Shown here in pieces: positions 10,741 through 22,700 of a stretch of DNA of 64,000 nucleotides (within the stretch, counting starts at the first letter, position 1; the number at the start of each line of letters is the position of its first letter). A program made the translations under genes and the position numbers. Location: contig NC_088320.1 of the NCBI RefSeq assembly GCF_910592395.1, positions 5,022,001 through 5,086,000 of the forward strand. Direction: 5' to 3'. The notes below the pieces were generated by a model. That model worked only from the letters and a program-made list of their open reading frames with translations, was not told where the DNA came from and made no database searches. This DNA is from Lineus longissimus. Its lineage: Eukaryota; Nemertea; Pilidiophora; Heteronemertea; Lineidae.

Positions 10741-13700
10741 ATGGCCACTACCTACGGCGATGTCAATAGAGGACCACTAACTTTAAAACATGACGGTAAG
10801 TAATGGACATTTTATTCACTTTTTAGCTCATGAAATTGACTTTTTGATGAAGTGACTTTTTAATTTTTGATTGATTTTGACATTCATACAAAAATTCACT
10901 GGGACTGTGTATCTCTCTGTAGGCCTACTTGACATGTGTGACACTTTATGACTTTATAACTTTCAGGTTTTCTGTTTCACTCCTTGCGCCCCATGCCCCC
11001 ACCCCCTCCCCCCCCCCCCCCAGCATGCCACTACACTGACTGTCACTGTACTTGTAGGTGACTGGTCGGTGGCCTGTCCTCTTTCAGCCCTTGATTTAAA
11101 ATGTCCTATAAATAGTTACAGCCATTGATTTGAATTTAGGGATGCGAATTGAGCATTTCCCTGAAATATTGACCTCTGTAATCAGGACACCTAAACTCAA
11201 CAATGCGACATCACTTGTCAGTCCCGTCAGGATGTCCCGTCTGACAGTGAGGGATAAGCGCTTCATTGTAATTGTAAACCAGCCAAGGGATGTTTTCAGT
11301 GAAAACATGCTTCCCGGCTTAGCTGTGTGTGATATTGTCTGATCTGTTTTGCTCGACTGAGCAAAGGATTGGATTTTTAAATGATGGAATATAATATAAT
11401 TCAGCAAATTGTGTGAGTCTCCAAACTTTTCGTTCCGATAAACACCCCCCAGCAGGAATGTATGTTGAATGGTTCTTGTTCAATGCAAAAATTAATAAAA
11501 ATTAGCCTTGTATGTGTTCCTTGTTATCAGACAGTTTGTTAGTACAAAGGAAACTCTTTGAGCACAACTCTCCCAGCAGGACACCCTCTCTATAAGAGAC
11601 AGCGCGGTTTTGGTCCCAAATGTGTCATTGGTTAGAATGACAAATGTTACCATGATAAATTGCATCATTGATTTGATTTTGAGCATCAGTTGTATAAATA
11701 ACTTCAAGATGCCAAGTATTATTGGCGGCAGTTCCTATTAATAATCAATGATGCTCAATAACCAATATTGGAATATCGTGAAAATTTTAAGGATGCTGTC
11801 TGGTATTTGCCTCGTTGTGCATTTGGACATTCCGTTATTGTAGGTTCAGGATGCAGTATGTGAAAATAGACTGGATTATCATTTAGTCCTGAGGGTAAGA
11901 GCTGGTTTGAATGATGATGTTTTTCTAAGTGGGAATTCAACTTCATGCACACGTTTAGGCTTCCCCCATTTGTGTTACCGGTTTGCTACCACTGTTTTCT
12001 AGTGCAAGTGCCACTCAAGCCGCTAATGAAGGCCTTTAAGCCACTTTCTCAACAAAAGTCTTGTTTACCCTCCTGCCCTAGTTGGAATTTCAGTGAATGG
12101 AAATAACCTCGACAAACATTTTCTCTGCCAACATAAAGTCTGCCGTCACTGATTTAAAGGACAGTGCTACTGTAAATATGGCTGATGCAGTGTGCTTGGT
12201 GTTGCTAGGTAACACCATGGTAACGGTTAAACAATGTGGAGAGTTTGGTATTGATATGTTTTGTTATTGAATCATTTGCAAGCTGGGAATTGAGTTTATT
12301 TGATTTAAATTGATGGATGTGGTATTACATACAATACAAAAATCAGAATCTTTGATGAAAAGAACACACAGGCCTTTCCAAAAGGCAGAAAGCCTTGTCT
12401 TGTGCATTCTAACACACATTTCTTCTTTACCATCCCAGATGAGTAGGAGTTTGGACGAAGCTTTCCTGTCCAGAAAGATCCAGGCGTGCAATCGTCATCA
12501 CATGGACGGTATCCTCAAGTGTATGTAACTCTCGTCTGTCTCGGCCTATACCTTACTGCATGTTAGATAGTGTGTGCGATGTTCCCAAATGTCTTGCTAG
12601 ATTAAAACCACTCGCAGATGAGCTGACTAGGAACCAATCTGCTTTTGCTGTACCACCATTTTGTTATCTTGTTCTTGTAGATTTCCGCAAATGATGTGTT
12701 TATAAAGTGTTGATTGAACCACTTTCTGCTTTTCCATCCTTTTGGTTTCAAATATCCCTTCTTTAGTTTGAGCTTAAAAATATGGCTTTGAAAATCAGTT
12801 TTGAGGCATTCTCTAAAATAATTTCTAAGGCAGTCTCTAAAAGTCAATTTTGAGGCAGTCTCCAGAAATCATTTTTGAGGCAGTCTTTAGAAATCATTAT
12901 TGAAGAAGTCTCTAAAAAGGTTCAAAATGGGCCAATTATGCCAAAAGTTTTTTTTTGACTATGGGTCATCATTATCTCAACCCAAGATCCCATGATGATG
13001 ATTTCTTTCTAACCGTGCTGTCACCTAAAGCATAGCCATATCATTCTGAAGACCATGGTATGAAATCACTAATGTCGTGACAGGTGTCCTGAGTCCCATC
13101 CCATTGTAAATAATCCTATCGTACATCATATAGGGCCTATATAGATTGATTTTTAAGCCTGAACAAAATCCCCAGATTAGAATCTCGGGATTAGTAAAAT
13201 TATAGGGCATATAATGTTAGAGAATTTGAGTTGGCGGATGATCTGCGTAGTTTTGCCAAGTCCAGTCCACAGTCCATGACTGTTTTTCCATTGCTGTCAC
13301 TGTGCCACCACTCAGAAGTCAAAGATATCTTTGCTCGGGTTTACAAGAAAGGGGCATAAAACATAAAATGGATTTTTACCACATGCATACTTTTAAAATC
13401 CTTTTGCGAACAAACATTTTGGTGAGCCCAACTGAGAGAGCAGACCTGGCATAGTGCTGATGGTAGTCAGGATGTCTTGGAAAGAGTCAAGTTGTTGTTC
13501 TAAAGATACTGTAAGGGAAGGAATATGTAGAAGGGTGGGATGGTTGCCATAGATAATTTTTCTTTGAGAATTTCAGGATTTTTTGTTTTTTTCAGTGTTT
13601 GTGGCCAAAGATCTAAAGAACTTAGACATTTTCACCACCTCGCACTTTCAATATTTTTCAGAATAGTTAGTTGGGGCCATAAAGATACAAAACCAGTTTT

Positions 13701-16700
13701 GCTGATTGATTATTAATTAATTGATTAGAAGGTGATGTAGGATATTTTCACAAGTTGTGGTGACGCCTAGCTCAGCAGTTCAAAAAACCGATTAAAATGC
13801 TATAAAAAAGTGCTGAGAAACCTGAAAAAGTGCCTTGCAAACAAGTTAAGTTGCAGAGACATGCAATTGTTATCACTACAATGTGGAACAAAAGTATCAC
13901 TTGTCTGCAGGTAAAACCAGTAATCGCTGGGTTTTGATATTTATCCACTTCCACCAACAAATATTGTCTCATGATGTAATGTTGCATGCCGCTGCAATGA
14001 AATCTTTTGTTTCCGAGGGACTTAAGAGAAGTTCTGATAGTGATAGTTGAAAATTTGAAATTGAGTTTTTCAGACAACTGATGTCTCGACTGAGCTTGGT
14101 GTCAATCACATCACTGAATTGAAAGCACTGTCTGTTTTAAAAGGTTTTTTTGTAGATGCAGTACTGGGTGACACAAAAAAGGTTGAATACTTTTAAGTTA
14201 TTAAATTTCTGATTGATACTGTGGGTTATTCAAAATCAAAAGTATACAATCTTTTTTGTGTCACCTAGTAGCTATTGCACAATTAGTTTTTGTCTGCTTG
14301 ATTCTATAATTTCCATCTGATCAAATCTGCCCCTTAAACTTTCTTTTACTTATAGCACCTTACTTTGTTCTGTGTTTATCACAGATGAACGCTATTTGGA
14401 AATGCAACTTGTTGAACCTTGCACAACTTTTTACCCTATCGTTTGTTTTGTATAGTGTCTGTCTGTCTGTCTGCGCACCATTATTTCAATCAGCAATTTT
14501 GTAAACTTCGTAACTTTGGGTCTCATTTTTTGGGCGTTTGATTCAATCACATTGGACATGTTGAACATGACACCCTTGACCACCAGATTTAAAGGATTTT
14601 GCGAATAATCTCAATTCGCAAAATCAAAATCACCAAAATTTGTTATGATAAGGAAAACAAGAAGAAATGTCTTATCTTCGTCGCTCAATAGTTGCAATCT
14701 TGCACTGGGAATAACAATGTTTTTTAACGTGTTGGTGACAGTTTACCGTGGGGTCAGGTGGCTGTCGGTGGAAGTTTATAACAGTCGATCTAACATATTC
14801 TTGGTAGCCAGGGGCGTGATCTCCTGTTTATGCTATACAATTGTCATGATTGTAGTCTCTCATTTGCTCGCTAGATGGCTAGAGTGTAAACCTACTCATG
14901 ACCATTGTCATTGAGATTCTCAATCTCAGCTTCAACCACGCTTAATTTTTGCCCCTCTTGAATTTTGCGATTTTTTTTATTGATTACAAAAAATATTTCG
15001 AGGTAATTCACAAAATCTACCGAAATAAAACGCTTGGGAATATTTGATGAGTAACAACAGTATGTATTTTTTGCAAAAAAATTTCCCAAATTAATTGGTA
15101 AAGTCTTAAGGAACTTCATAAATTTGTCTCTGCTACTAGTGTTTTGAACAAATTAAAGAATTGTAAAACTCGTTTTAATATTCACTATTTGTTTTTCATG
15201 AGCTTGATTCATCCTTTTTCAGTCACGCCGAGGGATTTTACCAAATATAAGCCAAGTTTCAACGAAATTATGATGGAGACTAACCACCGCTTTAAGGGTT
15301 TTCCCACCAACAGTATGATCAGTCCGCGTGAACCGATCCGCGGCGGCGGACTGGACGACCCACATCTTCGTCTTTTCGCTCAGACCCGTCATTTCGACAA
15401 GGGTAATTATCTCACTTATTAAAATTATCGATGTTTTACCGTCTGTTTTCAATTTTTCAGTCACACCCAAAGATTTTTCTCAGTACAAGCCCAGCCTCGG
15501 CGACAAAATGATGGAGGATAACCACCGCTATAAGGGCTTCCCGGTCAATTCTATGGTCAGTCCCCGGGAGCCTATCACCGGCGACATTAAGAACCCACAC
15601 ATCCTGATGTACCCCAAAGTATCTCATTTCGAAAAGGGTAATTTTTACGTGTAACGACTTTGCGGAGGTGTGGGGTAGATTGAGTAGAGTGACCCATTTG
15701 TTCCGTTCACCTGTTTGTTACATCGTACTGTCTCACTGACCCTCGTTGTCTCTAAAATGCCCCGCAAACGAGCAATTTTTGTCACTGCGACGTGTGACAA
15801 TTGTCACTGTGATGAGGGAGAAAATGATTGTATGTCTGCAGGTATAACCAGTAATCGCTGGGTTGATATTGATCACTAGTTGCAGCAAAATTTTTGCCAT
15901 GAGCACCTGCGACAACTACTGTAAGCAAGGAATATTTTCGCATGTGATGAGAATTGCAAGTTGCAGTGACAATTAATAGCACATTTGCAAGGCACTTAAT
16001 CGCTCATTTGCAGGGTCCTTTCATCGATAGTCAAACTTGCTGGAATTTAGACACTGTAAACCAAATTACCAGTCATCTACATTTGATGTATTGCACAGTA
16101 CTAGGGGGTGGGGAGGGGATTAGTAAGCCTTCCTGCTGTCTTCTATTCTCTTGTCAAATTTACGTTTAATCTATATCCACTCGCCCCTTAAAATTGATTT
16201 TTTTTCAACATACTGACTGTGAACTAAAATCTTTGGAGAGAGTACTGGGACCACTCGTTCAAAACAAATTTTGTCACTGATGGGGAAGAAGTTGCTCTAA
16301 GTGGCATAGGTGCTCCACCAGCTGTGAAGACATGCATGTTTCTACTTTAGTCAAAAGATGGCAGTGTCAGTGGTAATATCTTCTTCTTCTTGGTTAAATT
16401 CCCTGGGGGTTCAATTTGGAAAGAAAACAGAACAAGATTAGTGAGGACATTCTAAACCCGGTTTTATTGGAAAACAGTCGATTTGATTTCCTCAGCAAGT
16501 TGCTTGTGGTGACCTTTGGATTATATCAATTTTGCAAGGAAGTACTTTTCTCAAATTTGTTTAAAAAAATTGGTAGGCCTGTATGTTGTTCGTGCAATGT
16601 TAATAGGAGGTTATGAATAGACCAAGGGGTTTCGTAATTCACGGTCAGTCATAAACAGACGCATCATTTTCACATGAAAATTATTCAGTTTTTTTGCACT

Positions 16701-19700
16701 GGGCACTGTTAGTACATCACTGTTCCCAGCACTGTGTAGTTAGCTATAATTAATCAGCTTTACTCATTCCTTCAGAAGCAAAGAGAGAATATAGGCGGGC
16801 GATCTTTAAATAGTTTTTCTAATGAAAGTTATTTCTTGGTAAGCCTACCATAGAATTGCTGCGAAAAATGAAATCGATTGCCCTCTAAAAACAGCACGGC
16901 CAGTGAAATACTATTGGGGCCCGTATTTTGAGTATTCCGAAAAGTTAGGCCCCTCTACGGTCACCACCTGCCACGGTCAGCAGCTGCCCCCGATGGCTCT
17001 GTCTCTATTCTCCCTTTAACCCCCAACTAACTCACTACTCATTGGTTGTAGGAAAGATGGGCGGCCCGTACAGTAACTGGTACAACCACTACAATTATCT
17101 TTCAAAAGAAGGTAGGCTGATATGGTGACCCCCCCCCCCCTAAGGAAAGAAAATCCTTCCAATCTGGATTAAACAATCTCATTAACTTCTGAAAATGTTG
17201 TTTTGAAAGTTTTGCTCATTCCAATTTTCGAACAACATTTGCCCGCACCCTGTAACCACTTGGGTACAAGTCATATAAGGCCATAAAATTGAAATAAACA
17301 AGAGGTCCAGCGGACGCGTGCTCTGCTGCAGGTCTTTTCCAAAGCAAAAACAGCCATTTACTTGAGATATTGTGTATTCAACATGAATTAAAGATTTGAT
17401 ATTCGTATACATGTTTCATTGGGTCACTCGCACACCTTTGCACCCGTTTGCTTTTCATGCATCTAACCTTTATCAATTGTAACCATTCCCATCCACATTT
17501 AATTTGTGACCTTCTCTCACCTACCGCGGTCAACCTTACTTCTTACCATCTTTCTTTGTCTCACTAGTTCTGCCCTTATTAAACAGAACTTGAATCAGTA
17601 TGAAATATTTTGTTAGAAATATTCCTCTAGGAAGACAAAGCAGAAAGCAAAGTCTCATGAAATCGTATTCATGGAATTGTTTGGAAGGAAGGAATTTGAT
17701 ATTCTCAAAATCTAGGATTTGAGTTTTCTTGACCTTGGGAGTTTCTGTTGTTACTTTTAAATCCTTTACCGTTTAAAATTGTAGAATGATGTTTGAAAAA
17801 ATAAACTGAACCATGTGAACTAAAAATTTGTCGGACTGGTAAAAATAGATTACAGCTGATTTCTCAACCATTTATGCGGATTTTGTTTTATTTTAGGTAA
17901 ACCTGCGATAGATGAGGGTCATTACAGTATTCGTTATGGAGAACAAATCCCAGTGGATTCTGGGACACCCAAGCCGATCGCCGGAGCACTTTACCCAGAA
18001 AGAAGGTACAATCTTGCAAAAAGAAATGTTGATTTGTCCAAAGTCGGTCTTACCCAGATTGTGTTGGATATAAATCCGTAAAATTTCGACTTCAGCTGTA
18101 TGGGTTAACATAGTCAGAGTGGTCAAATCCATTAGACTCGAAACAAATCATGTTTAATGTATCACACACTTGTTGAATTATGTTATGCATTAAACATCAA
18201 CCTGCCGACGTGTCATAAATACATCATAAATGTAATATCTTGGTGGCAACGGGCTATGGTGCCAGTTTTTTGGTCATCTTTCTACAAGTACAAAGTTTGG
18301 ATATCAACTCCGTCATATTTTTGGTCATTTTGATGTCCTAAAAGCCAAATTTCTGATACTGCCCATAACACCAAATGGTGGACCTATGATTTGTTCTTGT
18401 GTTTAAATCACAAATATTTCCTTTTTTTGTTTGAGTAGGCCTAACTTCTGATGGTGATTGACGAGGGGGCAAGAACAGAACTTGTTGTGTTGTAGGCAGT
18501 CAACATTTAAGTTGGTCTCTGTATGGCCTACGGTGTCTTATGCTGAGGCACACCATTCCATTAAAAGATCTACCGGTATTCATCAAATCATTTTATACTT
18601 TCCAGCTCAGCAGAACATCGTAAATTTCGCAAGCACCAGATCGAGGCCGAGGACGACCTTCAGAAGTTCAAGATGGAAAAGCTACAGAAGGCGCTGAACC
18701 AGGGCGAAGAGAAGAAGAAGGATTGGGAGATGCTTCAGGAGTATAACCCGTGGGGGAGGCCAGGAGGTGGTGCACCTAAGGTAGGTAGAACAGTCATCCG
18801 TGTGATGTGAAATTTCAGATTGATTTCATTGCGTAGCAGGGACTGGGGCAATTCTGTGGCAGTTTCTTTTTCAGTGATTCCACGTGTGGTAGCTTCTGTG
18901 TCATGAAATTTCCCTCCAGTGTTTTCCCTGGGTGTTTAAAACGTGCCGCACTGACATGTTCCAAAATGCGTAAAGGCGCCAAGTAGACCTTCTAATGTGA
19001 AAATGAACTTGCACTTCAGCAACCCGACAACAGAAAACAAAAATTCGGCGAGGAAGAGCTACACACATCACAGGTCAGTCCACGGAAGGGTGATGAACAG
19101 TTCCATGATAGCTTCGGGAGGCCGGGAGGTGGCGCCCCCTTACGAACAAATTCCGGCCATTTAAAAACGGAGATCTCAGGCGACCCGAATATCCGGTTCC
19201 ACCAGGCGGAAAATAATCACGTTGTGCGACAGCAGATTGGTGAGAATATGCGATATGTGACGAGGCAGGAACGTGGACGAAAATATGCAAATGAATTGGG
19301 TGCGTTGAGTAATTTTACATTTTGAAATGAAATATGTCAGCTTCTGTTTTTTGTCAAGTGATGTCTTAATTGAGTTGTGACCCAATTTGTGCGATTTTAG
19401 ACCTCTCTTCCCAAAATGTACAAATAAGTGTTAGTCATTAGTGTAATGCCCAAGGGCTGTCTTAGTTTGTCAGCTGAGTTCTGGTCATAGAGGCCTCTTG
19501 TTTTAATTGGGAATTGTTTACTTTCAGACCAGCAAATTGTTCAAAGAGCTTTGACGGAACAAGAGCAGAGAATCAGTGACCTTAAGCAAGAATATGAAAT
19601 GGTGAGTAAACGTTTGTGGAATTGTTTCAGGAGCTTGGGTTTATCTTGAAAAATTTCTCTTCAGTTCCTTCTCAAAGTTAAGAAACTTTGAGGAAGTATT

Positions 19701-22700
19701 TGCCAATGGCTTGTTTGAATACTTTGTACATGTACTATGTTAGTTTAAATCCTAGGGCGTTTCAGTGAATGAGGCTTAATTATCTCGAAATAATAGCAGG
19801 TCAGCACTGTCTTTGAGTTCCAATACAGAGGAGAGTTCTCGAGTATCAGAAAATATACACTGCATTCTTTTGTGTGTTAATCTGCAGCAGTCTCTGCCTG
19901 AACGGTCTTGCCCCTTTATTGTGTATCCTTCCTTTTCAAACGTTAAATGCTGTCTCCCATTTTTTGACAGCTGAAAGATTATTTATCCCAATCAGGATTT
20001 TTCTCCTCCTCATCTGATAGTGAGGACAGTGAAGGTATCATGTCATTTTCTCATCTTACCTCAGCGTGGAATTGCAGACCAAGTTAATTTGTGTACAACC
20101 GTGGTTATGGCTGTAAAATTTGCCCCAACCATGCCAGCCGTTATGGAACATAGTGATATAAATACTGGGGAAGGGCTTTTAGGTTAGCCAACATTCAAAG
20201 TTTAGTGATAATTTCAAAAATGAAAATAGTAAAAAAAATGTTCACTTTCTTGGTCTGCAGGTCTGTGGTCTGCTCTTCGTTCCCTCCTGTGTATATGCTT
20301 CATGAAGTATAATCGTGTCCTGCCATGTTAGTTCTTTTGATGTTTCTACCATTGTATCAAAAGAGGGGGGAAAAGGGGTACCTTAACGTGGTTACGTGAT
20401 CACCGATCTTGTAGCCAGATCTGTGCAGGAAGACATTTTCTTGAATATCTGTGTCCTCCGGGGTTAATAAATGTAAGTTATAGGCCTGATCCTCCAGAGG
20501 AAAATGTATTTATGTTAATCCCAAACAACCGAAAATAATAAGACGAATATTAAAACGTTAAGAACATGATCTGTCATGAAATCGTATGCAAATGAGGCAG
20601 TAGGAATTAGCATAATCCAATCTGCATGCGTGGCATAAGATTATTCTATTCACTTTAAGATGGCATTGTCAGACAGACTTAAAGCTGAACTGCCTGAATT
20701 GTTTTCAATGGCGGTTAGTTGTATATATTGTCAATCAAATTTCATGATTTTGATCGACATTTTGAAAATTATTGACTGCATTCTTCTTTTGTTTGCTAAT
20801 TGTTTGCTAATTCTTGATGGTAATTGGACATTTGCATGTTGTCCTACGTCTGTTAGCGTTGTTCATTAAGTCATTTTAATGTCGTCCTGTCTTTTTCAGC
20901 ATTCAAATTGCTGTAGCATTGTAACGGTTGACTGACGTCTTTGGTTTGATAATGTTTTCATTGTGGTTTCTTATGAAAAAAAGAATTTCAAGCAACTGCA
21001 GTTTCAAACAACAAACGACTTTCTGCCAACATCACAGGGGGAGGCTTTTCTGTGTTCATTAAAGGGTGGCTACAGGAAGCAGCTAGTTGGTGATGGTCTC
21101 CAGCTGATGAAGTGCGGCATAGTAGAGAGTAACTTAATCTGGCCCCAGCCTATAATCTTCTTTCATGAGAGGAAACTACAGAGTAGCCTACAGAGAGAAA
21201 AAACGTCCCTCGACCCGCCTAAATCCGGTTATGAACTTAAACACAACAAACCAAGATGCCAGTCAATCAGTCTGCATGTTCAGATGTCTAGCGTTTATCT
21301 GGCGTTAGCTGTCTGCATGTTGTCTCTTGTCTCAGCTTGTTGTTCTCTTTGCTACCAAACAGATGAAACATCATCCATACGGCCGACCGGGCGCCGGAGC
21401 GCCGAATCTCTCCCAATCAGGTAATGTCAAGAATCATGGGAAATCATGGCATCGCTATCAGTACCAACCCAACGAACATCTTGATGCGTTGTTAGAAGAG
21501 CGCCGAAAGAACGATTTCGGAGATGAGAACTTGCCGCCATTTTCTCACCGAGATTGGGACACGTGGCAACAGCCGTACGATAGTCCACGGCGAAATGACC
21601 TCGATGGTATATAGTTACCGTTCTTGCCCGTAGATGGCTGCACTGTAGACCGCTAGGTCCATGGGACACTGACGGCTCATTTCTAACTTGTTAACTCATC
21701 GTAACTCCACGTTTGTAAAATTTTACTTGACAATTTAGCTGTAAGAGCTGCTTCTGTAATGCTGGTCTAGACATAAGTGCTCCACAAATGAGAGATTTTA
21801 TCGCCGTGACAATTATTGCAGCAATGAGCAATAAAAAGATTGCTCGTCTGCAAGTATAACTGGTAATCGCTGGCAAGGATTTGTTTTAGCATTGATGGAG
21901 TCTTGCTGCAGGCACCAGTGGTGACCTCTGCAAACAAGAGAGTTTGGTCTCATGTGATTATTATCACAGGTTTTTGCAACAAAATGTCTTGTTTGTGGCG
22001 CACTTTAACCCCTCTTCGTCTTAGAGCACATCAAAGACAAAGTGCTGTGAATTATGTTCTGGCTCCGTTATAGACCTTAGTCACTGAGGTAGATGCTTCT
22101 GTAATGAATGACTGATTAATTTGGGATAACTACCTTAAAGGCCTACACCATTCATGTACATAACATTTTCTTGTTGCTCAGGTAAATAGAACTAAACACT
22201 CGCATAGTTCTTTTCTATCTTTCATAACAAGCGCATCTTCCTGCAGCTTCTATCCTCACCTCTCTCATCCTCACCTCCAGGGAACTCTATCCTCACGCGG
22301 CGTAAAGCCGTGTTCACACGCGACCCCGTGGAAGCACGCCGGTTAGAACACAAAGGTAACAAAACGCGGTCAACCCTGTCGACGATTCTAGGTAAAACAC
22401 TTATATCACCATCAGTGTTACAAGTGTGATCGATGTTGCTTTTGATGTACATGGTATGTCTTCTCAGCTAAATTGAATCATTTTTTGCAATTTTTGCTCC
22501 CATATCCCCTAAGCCTTTTGCAGTGGATGCCATTTTGCAGCCTGCACCAACCTGTGCCAAGCAGTGGATAGCAAAGCTAAACAGCAGTTACATGTACATA
22601 TCTATTGAATTGAATTGTCTCCATCTATAGTGTTTGGATCAAACTAATGTCTCCCTAGTGCTGATAGCAAGTTTCAGGTCAATGTTCTTCCTGTGGTCAC

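Noticed and set aside
20963-21424. 153-residue plus-strand open frame
   Set aside because: It ends in a different frame from the GGGAP exon at 21363 and has no domain or consistent splice sites.
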